This document shows, piece by piece, positions 35,758-48,355 of a DNA stretch of 64,000 nt (position 1 is its first letter; every line of letters begins with the position of its first letter). A model generated the notes under the pieces. That model saw only the letters and a list, made by a program, of their open reading frames with translations, did no database searches and had not been told where the DNA came from. The DNA comes from Dichomitus squalens LYAD-421 SS1 (lineage: Eukaryota > Basidiomycota > Agaricomycetes > Polyporales > Polyporaceae): positions 258,516 to 322,515 of the forward strand of contig NW_006766908.1 of assembly GCF_000275845.1 (NCBI RefSeq). The letters are read 5' to 3'. Both the position numbers and the translations under genes were made by a program.

Positions 35758-37045
35758 ATGCCTCCGCGGCCTCCCCTCAACCTTCCTGCAGGCTCCTACT
35801 ACCCGCCCAACGATGCCGCAACCCACCTGGACTTGCTACTTTTTGAGGAAAGGCTCAAGACGAACGCTGCAACGCTGAATAGCCGGAAACGACGGTACCA
35901 ACGTGCGTGAGTTAGAGCTCTCCACGGTTCCCCACCGATCGTGTAATCAGTCGCTGAACATGGACGTGCCATGCTCCTTCGCCGTTGCTATTGCCTTCGC
36001 TGCATTTGAATGCGGCCCGTACAGTCTTCCTTGGGCAGCTGTTGCTCATCATCGGCTTCCTGCTCTGTGAGGTCCTTCTCCAGACGAACTGGCTTGGCGT
36101 CCCGTACAAATGGGTTCTGCATAAGGTCCTCCCGGAGATATATCCCGAAGACGCGGACGTGAGAGTCCACCCCTACTTCGCCTCGGGCCTGCTGTTCGTG
36201 AGCGTGACGACCCTCGTGCTGTTCTTCGCGAGTGGGATGTACTCGGAGAAGATCGGCTACGCGAATAAGTGCGTATCCACGCTTACGGTCGCCCAGCGTG
36301 TCTCGCGGCGCTCTCTGACTGAACGTTGACGTCCGGGTGTACTTGTGGAAATAGATACGTCCCGCACGCGAACCGTGCCCTGAGGAACTTCAATATGTAC
36401 CTCAATATGCGTCAGCCCCCATTGCGCTCTAAGCTCCCCTTCAACCCCTTCGCATTCCTTTTTGCCCGCCCACAATTGCCACCGACGTCGCCCACGTCGC
36501 CAACCTCCCCGCATCCTTCACGTCGGCGAAGCCCATCACCATCTTCAGGAGCGAGCAGACGCAGCTCGTCCGTGCCCATCCCGCCCATTCCGCCGGCGTC
36601 GAACCCACGAGGGGAGTTGATCTTCTCGTCTCGTGTGGACCGCAGCTTCCGCGAGTCGTACGATCGGTACCGCGCGCAGTTCGAGAGACGAAGAGAGGAG
36701 AGGGAGCGCGCGGCGTACAGCCAGACGTGGCGCGGCTGGCTGCACCTGATGATGCCGTGGATGCGCAAGGCGCACACCGCAGCGGGCGCGCTCGAGAAGG
36801 GCACCGGGTCTGGGAGTGCGACTCCGGTCGGAAGCATAAGGGGCGTGCCTGGGAGAGGGAGAGGGACGGCGAGTCCTGGCGGATCGAGGAGATCGAGTCC
36901 TGTCCCGGGCTCAACCCGGAGCGGGAGGAGGGTGTCGGGCGGGTTGGGGGAGAAGGGTGGGAGGCCGGAGGGGAGTGGTACGCCGCCTGGGCATCACTCG
37001 CAGCATCCGTTGGCGTTGGAGACGGTTAGGGGAGAGGATGCCTGA
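35758..37045 (+). CDS. SPO7-like regulatory subunit of the Nem1-Spo7 phosphatase
   Basis: Three exons (35758-35902, 36025-36268, 36355-37045) give 359 residues. The core is LLLFEERLKTNAATLNSRKRRYQ, immediately followed by two membrane helices (LFLGQLLLIIGFLLCEVLLQ and YFASGLLFVSVTTLVLFFAS), then YSEKIGYANKYVPHANRALRNFNMYLN. This matches the Spo7 family as I know it. Spo7 binds Nem1 at the nuclear/ER membrane; the complex dephosphorylates lipin (Pah1) and controls phosphatidate and nuclear membrane growth. The C-terminal half is Ser/Pro/Gly/Arg-rich and likely disordered. The first exon was found through the RRYQ-LFLG join; starting in the second exon would remove the conserved N-terminus. A gag-only LTR element lies only about 160 bases upstream of the ATG. 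Confidence 0.85.
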
Positions 37046-37554
37046 CTGTGAGTGCGGTTCGTGTGGTGCTGTCAAAGTTCATAATGGGATGCTGAATGCT
37101 ATAGAGGACGCTGTATGCGCACCAGTGTAAAACATTAATATTGCGTTCTGCTTGCCTCGCTTCTCCCGCGCAACATCTGCTTGTTTGAGTGCCTGCACGC
37201 TGCGGCGTTGTCGCGCAGTCCACTCATGGACCCCAGTATTCACTCGGCCAGGTTGACAGAATTTCTTGGTCTCTCAGCACCGCAGTTCCCAAGTCACAAT
37301 TCCAGGGCCGTGGCTGTGTCTCAACGGCCTTGGGTCGACAAACCGGACTTGGCAATTACGCTGCGGTGCGCGGGCAGAGTCGACTCACATGCGCTTCCAC
37401 TGTCACTATGTGTCTTATCAGTTCAGCGTGAGCCTCCACGGGGCAGCGCGCCCGAGGTTGACATTGACACTGCGATTCGCGGGTTCTGATCCATGGATGT
37501 CGGGCCTGTGGTAGAACACGCCGCGCGCAGCGTGCATCGCGCCTTCACAATGGC

Positions 37555-37562
37555 ATGTATAT
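37555..37562 (+). promoter_or_regulatory. TATA box of F-box gene
   Basis: GTATATAAG about 65 bases before the ATG at 37625, followed by a C-rich leader. Confidence 0.5.
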
Positions 37563-37624
37563 AAGTCAACTTCCTACCCCCACCCCTGCACTCACTATTG
37601 ACTCCAATTTCACGCGTTCTCGCT

Positions 37625-38898
37625 ATGCCCACCTTGCTTTCTCTTCCACCAGAGCTTCTGATACACATCCTGGACCTTCTTTCTTCTGACGTCTGGACTC
37701 TCAGGAACTGCGCGTATACCTGCTCCGCTCTTCGCCCGTTTTGCCGGCATCACCTTCTCGCTGTCGCGGACTTCAATGTCCTCGGTGACGCGGACGCAGA
37801 ACCGTTCCGCGACTGCATCACGCACCTCCAGATGTCTGTCAAGTCTGGAGGACTCGACGGCATCCCGGAAACTCACATCGAGGTCGCGCTCCGCCTACCA
37901 AAGCTGAAGAAGATGTCTTTTTGTGGCCCATCCAATCCTTTCCGGCACTGGTTCCCAACCGGTATCCAGGAAGCGCTCCATCTATTCAGTTCGGTCACGG
38001 AGCTCGCCCTTGTCAGGACGACCCACGCAAGCGTCGAGCAACTTCAGAGCCTCATATCCTCCCTCAACAATCTGAGTCACTTGACCATTCACGGACTAAC
38101 AGTCCAGGGGTCGGTGCACGGTAATTACTTCGCGCGGCACCAACATCGACATGCCGAAGAACTGGGTGGACCTCGACTTACACATCTGAACGCCGCCCCA
38201 AGCTTTCATGCGGACGGCACGGCGGCCGTCCTTCAGTGGCTCTCTCACACGCCTACGCGCCACTGTTTGCGGACCCTAGACATTCCGGCGGCGTCGCGGA
38301 ACACACAGTTTGTCGTCGACTCCTTTGGACCCACCATCCACCGTCTTTGCGTGGCAGAGCTCAAGAGCATTGCAGGTACGGTGTCGTCCTTTATGACATG
38401 ATTCGATCTGTATCGACTCCTCCGCTGACCGGCTTGTCGGGTGTAGCTTGGAAGACATCGTTCATACATCGCTATACGAATCTACTTACTCTTGAAGTCG
38501 GCTCCCTCTCCCAATTGTCCTGGCAACCTCTCTACAAAGTGGTCGCAGGAATCTGCTCGCCCGACTTCTGCGAGCTTGTTTTGCGATATGACGCCGTGGC
38601 TGATGCGGACGCCCGCATTGCGGCCAGCAGGGTGGAGACAAGCCCTGTGGACTACATCCTACATGACGACATGCCGGCTCTACAGAAAGTCTGCTTCGTG
38701 GTCCAGTACGATTCGAGGCTGGCGGGAAGAGACGCGCAGTGGAAGGATGCCGTGAGAGAGAGAGTGCGGTCTTTCTTCTACCGGTTGGCGGAGGATGGAA
38801 CTTTACAAGTTGAGTTCGAAGCTCAAAGGATAGTGAGTGTCTTGCAAATTCTGCGTATCGCGTTGCTCGGACTGATCAGCGTGCCGCAGAGAGCCTAA
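37625..38898 (+). CDS. F-box protein
   Basis: Three exons (37625-38375, 38447-38832, 38890-38898) give 381 residues. The N-terminus LLSLPPELLIHILDLL, then WTLRNCAYTCSALRPFCRHHL is an F-box, which binds Skp1 in SCF ubiquitin ligases. The rest has leucine-rich, repeat-like spacing (LTHLNAAPSF, LRTLDIP, LLTLEVGSL) as in the expanded basidiomycete F-box families, and should recruit an unknown substrate. The last exon is nine bases; if the intron at 38833-38889 is retained the protein ends at the same stop with 19 more residues. Confidence 0.85.
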
Positions 38899-41800
38899 AC
38901 CAGGCAGTGATAGTGACATGTCTTCGGTTAGGTGGCCAATGGCAATCGGACTGCTAACTATGGTCATGATGTGTATGATTTCTGTAATCTCTGTGGTGAA
39001 TGATGTTGTGTATCATTCCTCGAAGCACTACACTTGGGGAGACCGAGCAAGATGGGTGACGACAATGTCGAGCGGGTACCTTCTCCTGCGCCCACATCTC
39101 CGGAACGGACGTCTCTTATGCTCTATTGGAGAGCTACGAAGGATTCTGACAAGGGCCTCGTGTTGACCATGAAGTTCTTGCGTACATGCACGGTCCGGCT
39201 CACCGGCGAGGCCGCTCTCCGATGCTTCTCGCTGATCATTAGCAATTCGTCTCTCTTCTCAACATAGTCTCACGCTTCAGGACTTCCCAACCAAGATTCA
39301 GAACCTCACACATCACTGCACTCGTGAAGCGTCTTGTTTCTGAGTGTTGGCGCAACCCCGGGAAGAGCAATCTCATGTGGCGCCATTGATTCACCTGGCT
39401 ACGTAATGTGGCTTACAACTCTGGGGCAATGTATATAAGTCCGTATGGGGACACCAATGAAGACCACTACGGCTTCTTCATCGATTCTAGCGCATCCGAA
39501 TCCTCCAGGTAGACACATTGGTGGCACTTCAGCATCGGGGCAGGGACTGCAGGCATACGGAGGGCGGCGGGATTGTCTCGTACGACCCTCTACACATATC
39601 CATAAATACAGAGTCGCCATCCTGACGATGAGGACTATCGCGGAGCCTCTAGGTCTACGATTTTGTGTCGTAGATACTCAGATTCTGACATGACTCGTCG
39701 CCGGTACTGGGGCCAGAGGGTTCTATTTGTATATACAAATTCGTTTTTGAACTGAATACGAGGATAGGAATCATCATCATAGGATGCTTCTCTTCCGCAA
39801 AGGACCTCGCTTCGATGACTATCGAGTGCAAGCAACTCCACGGAAGAGAAATTCCCCTCACAAGGAAGGGATGCCCTCGAAAGGGCGGTGCTCCGACTAG
39901 CGATACACCTTTTGCTCCCCGAAGGGAGGATCTTTAGCCTCCATGTCTCCATCCACAGAGGGCCCACCGCTGGGCGCATGCTGCAACTCCCCCGAAGGGA
40001 GGTCGCAGACTTTGCCGACACGCACCGGACGTGTGGCTCCCGAGCACGGAGCAACGAAGCAATGAACGGCGAGGCCTTAGAGTTGGCGTACCCCACCGCC
40101 CACCACCCCGCGCCCCACCACCGACCGAGAGGAAGAGTTTGGAAGAAGGCACAAAAGGCGGCGACTCCCCGTACCCTCGACCGCCCCCCTCGCTCCCGAC
40201 CAGAGGCTGCCCGTACCGGAGGACGAGCCGAGAGAAGAGGTTGGTCGTACGCATCAGGGTTAGACCCAGTACCGCACACCGCGCCCGACCCTGCGACAAG
40301 TGCTCCGTTGGCCTCGAAGGTACGACGGTTCGAAGAAGGATTGACGAGGCATGAAAGCCGGCGAGTCTCCGTACCGCCGCCGCACCCTCTCCCGCCGCAC
40401 CCCGTCCCTGGCCTGCAGATCTAGATGAAAGTGTGGAAGTCAATTGCAGCGAGTCCGAGTCCAAGTCCAAGTCCAAATCCGAGCGCGAAGCGTCCAAGTT
40501 CGTGAACGAAACCGAAACCGAAACCAAAACCGAACCCGAAACCAAAACCGAAACCGAGACCAAATCCAAATCCGAGGACGAAACCAAAACCACCGAAACT
40601 GTCCAGTCCATGAAAAAGCCGAAACACGAAACACAACATCGTCCAACCCAAACACCCCCGACGCGGGAGACCAGGTTCACCGAGGCGATCAACTCCCTCC
40701 CCCAGCCTCACCAACGCCAACCTGTCGGCGCTGTCGGTCTTGAGGGTCGAGGTTCGAGGTTCGAGGTTCGCAGCTTGAGGGCGAGTAGATGGGCTTGCGT
40801 CGTAACGTGGTCGTGGTCCGTCGGGGAGATCTGCGGAGAAAATCTGGCAGCAACACGAACGCAACAGGCAGATGAAGCAAGACGAGATGCCCTCGTACGT
40901 GCGTCGTTGCCGCGATCGTCAGGTCCATGACTCCCTCCCACGAACAACGCAGCGACGTGTGTCGGGCATACCTCACGGGCACACGGACCCGCGATACGGG
41001 GTCCAGGGTCTTCGGCGCGCGGGAGTTGTCTGGATGGTTGTCCTGTCTTGAGGGTCGGTCGGGCTAGAGTGGGGAAGGAGGAGGGGAGGAGGATGACCGT
41101 TGGGCGTACTGAACTTATGTCTCGCGTTCGTCAAGATCGGGACTGACGGGCTGAGCTGACGCGGGCAGCTACTCTGCGGCAGACAACCTGTCTTTTGACA
41201 GTCAGAGGGAGAGAGCTTGAGCTGACATGCTCGATCGGCAGCGCATGGCTGCTAACGATTTTAAGGGGCATTAAGTGATTCCCAGGTTTCCTGATGCATG
41301 ACTGAGGATAGCGATAGCAATACAATAGAGCTGCCTTGCGTGCTGGTGGAAAGTGCCAGTGTGTTTTCTGCGACAAGACGCTGACATCGTTTGGCAGATG
41401 ATACGTAGTTCAACGACTCGGAGGATAGACCAGGTTTGCATAAACGTGACCGTGTCGCTGTTGCTTACATAATCTAGCGCGGGCAGCCGCATGTTCGGAA
41501 TGAGTGGCGGGCAGCCTTGAACCTCCCTCCGATATCGTGCGGCACAATTATGTCGAGTTCATTGATACATTGTTATCTCTACAGATTGCGGATGACGGTG
41601 TGGAACTACGACTGTACAGGGGCAATGCCAAATGCACCGAACCCAGCCGACGGACTGTGGACATTCCACTACGCGCAACAACCACGATGAACACTCACCA
41701 ATGTTCTGAGTTGCTCAAAGCAACGGGCGCACGTTGGTTTCCTCGTCTCGCCCCCGCGCCTGACACGGTGTGGCGAGAGCGAGTACTCACCCCGGGGACC

Positions 41801-42784
41801 ACGAGAAGGTCTGCGCCACAATGCCCCGGGACCTCGTTCGACCAGCTAACCCCTGCCGTGCGCGCTTGCGAGTCGTGCCCGGTTGGGGCTTATCCTCTTC
41901 GGCGCCGGCGTCACGTCGCCCTGTTGATCTTCACCGACGTCTTGAATCGCAGACGACACCGCTTAACTGCGATGCGCTGCGAAGCCGGCAGTGGGGTCCA
42001 TATGCCCGGCGATGGGCAGCATGTGTGCATGAACGAGGCACGCTACATTTAAACAGGCACTCCTAGCATAGAGGGAAGAAGAAGGTAAGCATGAGGCGAG
42101 AGAGTGGGTGTGGCGGTGGCGGGCGATGAGGACGAGAGGCGTACCTGGCGATGTGCTCTTCAAGGTGGTGGTAGAGAGAAAAGATATGCTGGCGGGATGC
42201 GAGGGACTTATATGTGCTTGGGCGGGGAATTTGGACTCCGCGGGGAAATGAGGCTGACCTCGATCAGATAAAGAACAAAGGATGGGTGCCGTTCTCAAGT
42301 CGCCTTTGTCCATTGCCACAAGGTCTATACGCAAGCCGAGTAGTACAGGATACGTCCAAGGATAGTAGAGCCTCTAGCCCGTCCGGATGCATCGTCATAC
42401 AGGTAAGGGGCAGGTCGCGTAGGAAAAAGACGGAGCGAAGGGGGTGGTAAGAGGAAGGGCAGCGCCCCCTTGGCCGTGAGGTTTCTTTCGGGTGCCGAGC
42501 GAACCGCTGCTTGTCTTTGTTTGCCGCTGTGGGCGTTGCGTTTCCACGTGGCAGCTCAAATTCAACACTCTTTCAACCTTCGCATGAGAGTATACGCACA
42601 GGATTATTCGTGTAGCGTGCGGGATAGCAAAGAGAGGGACGATTGGGTCGTTTGGAAACGAGAAGTCACCGGGAGCATGGTGGCTGCCGCATTGTGGAAT
42701 CAGGGTATGGCATAGCTCCTTAAAAGACAGTCGGCGCGATTCAACGATGTTGGAAGTTATAAGCGGGGGTATGCTGCGTCCCAG
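38899..42784. other. Gene-poor region
   Basis: Nearly 4 kb without a gene I can support. The many overlapping frames between 39.6 and 41.0 kb follow from low-complexity composition. A 182-codon frame at 41504-42052 starts with GTG and shows no domain. Confidence 0.4.
40448..40600. repeat. Hexamer-like simple repeat (TCCAAG/CCGAAA)
   Basis: Runs of TCCAAG/TCCAAA units pass into CCGAAA/CCAAAA units. They keep several frames open on both strands (for example Glu-Thr-Lys repeats), so those frames are not evidence of coding. Confidence 0.7.
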
Positions 42785-42786
42785 TA

Positions 42787-43239
42787 CAGTCGACACCCTC
42801 CTAACCCATACCCCTGGTAACCCATAAACTCTAAAAACCCATAGGATTTTGGCTTTCCCAAGTCGGGATAGGGGGAATTCGACCCCATAACCCATAGGTC
42901 CCCAGTACCCCATAACCCATAGCCTTCTAGGGCTCAAAACCCATACGGTAATAGTGGTCACATTGAGATTTCGCTCATCAATAACCCACAAAGTACTTGA
43001 TACATGCTTCCTTGTGTCCTCCCAGCATCCATCCATGCTTCAACCACATTGTGGGTAGCTTAGTGTGTTCGAAATCCCATAGCGCTCCCTCGAAGGGTCA
43101 GTAGACGCCTGTTCAGCGCTCGCTAACTGGGACTTATCAGGACGCTTAGAAGGCGCTAAAGTTCCGGTAGCCCATAACCCCTCAAAACCCATATATTTGG
43201 GCCTGTCCCGAGGGCTATGGGTTAAGAGGGTGTCGACTG
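42787..43239. mobile_element. TA-flanked MITE (Tc1/mariner type)
   Basis: A 453-bp non-coding element with terminal inverted repeats beginning CAGTCGACACCCTC and continuing to TAACCCATA; I count 26 of 28 terminal bases matching. TA dinucleotides at 42785-42786 and 43240-43241 flank it, the Tc1/mariner target signature. The interior carries many AACCCATA motifs, mostly in one orientation (near 42804, 42820, 42835, 42886, 42907, 42938, 43184), with an inverted copy at the right end. No transposase is encoded. Confidence 0.85.
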
Positions 43240-43241
43240 TA

Positions 43242-45960
43242 TTGAGTACGGTACAAACGCTGTCGAGGCAAACAACGGGGAGGACACGCGTACTCGGCGA
43301 GCAAAGGGTTTTAGCACGCGGTCACATGACCACACCACAAGTCTGCTGATGGGACGCGACCGCGTTTCAGGCATCCGTGGCTGGTTCCTCCATCGCTGGA
43401 GGAACCAGCCCGTGAGCTGCACAACGCGGTGCGTGATATACCAAGGATCGAGCATGCCGATGTCAGCTGCCACAGTCTCGCAGGGGGGGGGGGTGTTCCG
43501 GCGTGGAGTGAGTCTACGTCTGTATCGAGCGACGTTCAGTAATAATGGAGCGTCGTCGTACGTACTTGTTACGTACTGCCTGTCCGCCATGTGAGAAGAC
43601 CGACGAACGTGGGTCCGTCTATAAGGCCACCGAGTGAATGGGGGCCATTGGCCCGCGCAGAAGAACGATGCTCGGGTCGCGCCCGGACTCGCCATCACGC
43701 GGAGGGTTCGCAGCTCGGCACCCCTGGAGACGCGTACGGAGACGGCGAAGCGGGAGCAGTTGTGCATCTTGGGCTGCGGAAGCGTCGCTGCTGGCCTGGC
43801 CACGGCGTGGGGAGCTGCGGCCTCCTCGTCCGCTCGGGGAGTGGGGCGTGTCGCCTTCTGGGAGCGTGGCTGGGACGAGGGGGCGCGACGGAAGCTTGCG
43901 AAGCGGCTGGGTTCGACGGAGAAGACGCCGCTCGGAGCGGTGCATGCCGAGCGGGGTGCGCTCTGCTCTGGGAACGTGCGGCGGGAACGTCGCGTGTGCT
44001 CGTATTCGGGATCGTGGTTCGAGAAATGCGGACACGTGCGGTGGTGAATGCCGAGGCGTAGGGGGGATCGTTCCAGAGAACGCGTCGTGCGCTGTCATGT
44101 GCGAGTCATACCGAGACCGATCCCCGCTGCGGCACTTACGACCACAACGAACGAGGGCCGTGCAGGGCGTGATGATCGAGAGGCAGCTGGGGGGGAGTTA
44201 ACGAGGTGTGCGCGGCGCAGATGATGATCGGATATATATTTAGAGTTTACACGCGAGAGGGAGCTGATGCCCAGCCACGCCGCACCGCATGAGCATCGGA
44301 AGGGACGCCGATCGCAGTTGTGGGCGAGCGCGGCAATCGAGATGCGTGGCGCGGCAGAGCGCCGTAAGCGGCTCGGGGTTGCCTGCTGGGGTATATATGA
44401 TGGGGGGCGTGGTTTGCGGCCGGGGATGGGTCGACTACGGCAAAACGCGCTCGAAGTGCGGGGAAGGCTGTACATAAGGCGTACGAGGATGCGGAACGAG
44501 TGCGTTACGTCGGACGGTCCGAGGGAGTACGTGATGCAGGTAGAAGACTCTGGCATGTTGGCTGGGGGGGGGAGGTCGGAGGTCGAAGGAGTGACGTATG
44601 GCGAGACAGGGACGTCCTGGGGGACGGAGCGCGAGCTGGAGGAGACAGTGCGGCTGCTTCTGGGGGAATGGAAGGGGGCTCTAAGAGCTTGACGGCTGAA
44701 CCATGGGATCCGCGTCGTGCGGTGGATTCTGGCAACGGAGCGCTGATGCTGGTGTTACGAGCTGGAGCTGACGGCGCGGAAGGTCGGGTCGCTTGCCTGC
44801 GGCGGCAGAGGTAGAGGGTCGGACGGGCCCCCGGAAGGTTGGACTGCGGGAGCCGGGATCGGAGACGGAAACGGAGCCGGAGTTGGTGTGGAATGTCGTA
44901 AGCGACGCCCTGGAAGAGGCCTGGGACGGTGCGGGCCCCGAGCGTTGAGGAGCACCATCATGATCGTGACGAGGGGGGTTCTTGGTAGGTCCGCCGATTG
45001 ACATACGGCGACGCCGCTTGGTATGATCTGCGAGAGGCGTGGATGGACGATCCGGGCCGGGTTGCGGGGTGTGGCAGACGACTGGTGAAATACCTCACAA
45101 CGGAATCACCGCTGTGTCATTTTGCGACACAAGGCAGTCATGAAGGGTCGAGGCCGTCGGGGTTATTTGGCAGGATCGGTAGGGAGCCAGCTCTCTGGCG
45201 GGCGTTGTCTATAGCGAGGGGACGGTAAGAGCGCGTGTGCTGTCAAACAAGATGTGGGGGATTGGTAGAGCCGAAGTGGGCTGGTGAATGAAGTGATGAG
45301 GCTGACGGCTGGCGTGTGGGCGGTGAAGAAGGACGGAGGACATGTTCGGGACCGACCATGGTATTCGTTGACTTGACGCTGAGGACACAGTCGGCGGCGT
45401 AAGTTGAAGATAGTCGAGCGATATATGGGATCGGCAAGAAGTACAGATACGCATAGTATGATTTGAGGTGTTCAAAGGTCACACGAGCGGGGACGGGTAG
45501 AGGTAAGCACGAGTGACGGTAGGACGATGGGACGGGGAAATGTCGGTTAGGAAAGGGGAAGAGATTTGCGGGCGGAAATTGAGAGTATGATGATGTGGGT
45601 GAGCGCGAGGCAATGATGTGGGAGGGTGAGGGACAGGTGGAGGTGGGTCCCGCGAACGTTGGCAGGTCACCGCCGGCCCGGGCTCACGCACACGGCGCAC
45701 GCGAGCGGCAGTCGCCGGTGGCCCAGGGTGCAGAGGCCGGAATAGGCAGGAGGCAAGAGGCCGATCAGAGATGCCGTAAAAGGAAGGAGGCGGACAGGGC
45801 GCAGCGAACAGGCGCTCGCAGCGAACAGGCGCTCGCAGCAGACAGGCGCTCGCAGCGTCCATCCTCGCCGCCTGCCCAGATCGAATACCACTCCGCCTCT
45901 CCGCCTCTCTCATAAACCCCGCATCCATGCCCTCCCACCCCCCTCCCTCCCTCCTCAAGC
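43242..45960. other. GC-rich region, no supported gene
   Basis: Dense overlapping frames on both strands without recognisable domains, as expected from high GC. It includes a perfect hairpin (43379-43410) and an 11-G run (43483-43493). Confidence 0.4.
43379..43410. repeat. Perfect inverted repeat (14-bp stem, 4-base loop)
   Basis: GGCTGGTTCCTCCA, loop TCGC, then the exact reverse complement. It would fold into a strong stem-loop in RNA or single-stranded DNA. No coding unit or terminator context was recognised. Confidence 0.85.
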
Positions 45961-45964
45961 CACC

Positions 45965-48355
45965 ATGGCCAGCCCTGGCTCACCCCTCGACGTCCTCCCG
46001 TCCGACGTCCTCGACCACATCGCCTTCTACGTCGCCGTCGCAGAACCTACCGGCCCTCCCTGCCCTCTTCTCCCGCTCCTCACCACCTCCTCCCGCATTC
46101 ACTACCATCTCTCCATAGCCAACAATCCCCACCTCTACGCCCGCATCTTTCGTGCAAACTTCGACCATCGCGCCCCCGCACGTCGCTTCTGCGAGGAAGC
46201 CGCATACGCCTCCGCCCTCGCCTCCCAGCTCGTTCACTACTCTCGCGCCTTGTTCCACATCAAGCAAGCAGATATCTATTCCCCCGACCTCCTCCATGCC
46301 TTCTACCGCCTCTTCGCTCTCTCCATAGAGAACGACGGCCGCAACGCTCGCCTCCTCCAATGGGCTGCCTTGCCCCAATTCCTTCAACGCTACATCCGAC
46401 ATCGCCTCTGGGCCTACCGCGCAGACAGCAACGGCTGGCCCCTCGAGTCTCCCGAAAACTCCTTCGCCCTCTGGCTCTACTTCTTCTCCCTCGATCAACG
46501 TGCGTCCCTTTCCTTGCATCCCACCCACCCTGCCCCCTCATCCTCTCTACCTTCTCTCCACAGAAACCCTGGCTCAGCAATCCGAACAAGACCGCCATCA
46601 CTTCTTGTTCCTCTTCCGTCCCTTCGCCTTCTACAACTTCCGCTACCCTCCCTTCCTCGTCCCCGACAATCACGTCCACCTCCCCCTCGTCGCCCATCCC
46701 ACCCTCTATCATGATCACTCGGCCATCACTCCCCATGGCTTCTACCCCCTCTATCGCTCCCCCGACAGTCTCAAGCACTCCTTCGAGCACTTCGGTAGGC
46801 GCATCGCCATCGCAGAACCTCCCATAGGTCTCGTCGCCAAGCTCTTGTATGTCGCACTCCACGAGCGCTACCCCATCGTCATCCCAGACCTCATCCCAAG
46901 AGACCGTCACGAGGCCAACGCCCTCAATGTCGGTGGTCCAACCATCGCCGACTACCAAGAGTTCGCCAACCAGACCGCTGTTCAATTCCCCGCCCCTAGC
47001 CACTCGAGTTGGCGCGACGAACCCGACGAGGAGGGCGGCAGGATCGCCGATACCAGACCGTGGAGGATCGACGGCAAGGGCGAAAGCGCGCGACATGACA
47101 ACGACTGGGAGCGCTGGCGTGGCTGCCTCGATCCCTGGGACGCGACCCGCACAAAGGGTCCCGTCTACACCCCCGGCAGTCTCAGCGGCTTTTGGACCGG
47201 CCAATACCTAGTGAGTCCACTCACACGCTACTGCTGTGGAACTGGGCGGGCGCTGAAGTCGCGTCTCCTCGTCGTAGGTGCCCGACGTTGAGAACTACCA
47301 CGTCGCGATGAACAGCGCCGCGTTTATCCCGAGACTGGAGCACCCCGCGGTCATGGCAAGCGTCGTCCCGCTGTTCTTCAGGCTGCGCGAGCACCACTGC
47401 GTCAGTCCCGCAGTCCCCTTGCCGCACACGGAGGTGCGTGACAACGATCCCTTAGACGAGGGCGTCATGAACGCGTACTTTCCGCGCGGCTTCCCGGACG
47501 CCTACCTGGGTCTCCCTAGCTCGTTCTCTGAGATCCGCCGCGACGGCGTTCTAAGGTTGAGGCAGAGGGGCATGACGCAGGAGTACGTCTACGAGACGTA
47601 CGTGGAGGGGCGGGCGAACAGCCATGACGAAGCAACCTGCGAGATGTGCAGGTACGAGGCCGAGGGTGGGCGGGCGGCGCGCATGGCGGAGGAGCGCGAG
47701 AGCAACGTCCCTCCTTCTGAAGGATCGGTCGGCGACGTCTCTGACTACGAGTCCGAGTCGGAGGCCGAGAGCCACGTCGAGCGCGTGAGGCGCGACGTGC
47801 AGAGCGCGCTGGGCGACCAGGTCGACCTCGAGGAGCTCATTGACGACGTATCCCGCCAGGGGGACTGCTCGGACGACAGCGCCAGCTTCTGCGACACGGC
47901 GAGCGACGGCGGCACGGAGATCATCAGCACTTGCTCGGGCGTGCTGGACATCATCGTCACCGGCGAGGTAGCGTCCGCTCTCCCCCCGTCTTGCATTCAT
48001 GCTAATTGGCTTTGCCCCCGCCCCCTAGACCCTCCCCCACCACGCGCTCGCGTGGGGAGACTTCAGGATATACGGCCGTGTGCGCGCGTGGGACGGGCTC
48101 GTCGTGCTCGTCCGCGCCCCGATCTGGAATGGCCCGGGCCTCCCGCCGCACGATACGTTCATCTTTAGGGGGTACGTCGTCGCGGGCAGGAACCTCGTCG
48201 GCTCGTGGCGGCATGTGACGGGCAACATCCACTCGATCCCGCTCGAGGGCCCGTTCGTGGTCAGCAAGCAAGACGCGCGGGAGGGGGCGGAGGAGGGGGC
48301 GCGGGAAGACGGGGAGACGGCGCAGGGCCCGGGCGATGGGGGTCCTCAGGCCTAG
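45965..48355 (+). CDS. Large F-box-like protein
   Basis: Four exons (45965-46499, 46564-47210, 47278-47967, 48029-48355) give 732 residues. The N-terminus DVLPSDVLDHIAFYVAVAE, then LLPLLTTSSRIHYHLS, is an F-box-like segment of the type found in large uncharacterised basidiomycete proteins. A middle region rich in aromatic residues follows (FLFLFRPFAFYNFRYPPFLV, RCLDP-type Trp motifs near GFWTGQYL), then an acidic stretch (SDYESESEAESHVERV) and a C-terminal beta-rich segment (RIYGRVRAWDGLVVLVRAP, FIFRGYVVAGRNLVGSWR). The final segment is typical of this family, and a role in SCF-type ubiquitination is inferred only. All joins are in frame. Confidence 0.8.

Noticed and set aside
40433..40930. 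165-codon Glu/Thr/Lys-rich protein
   Set aside because: Produced by the simple repeat; the opposite strand is open as well.
43222..44200. Overlapping long frames on both strands
   Set aside because: High GC keeps stop codons rare; no frame has domain-like features or matching intron structure.
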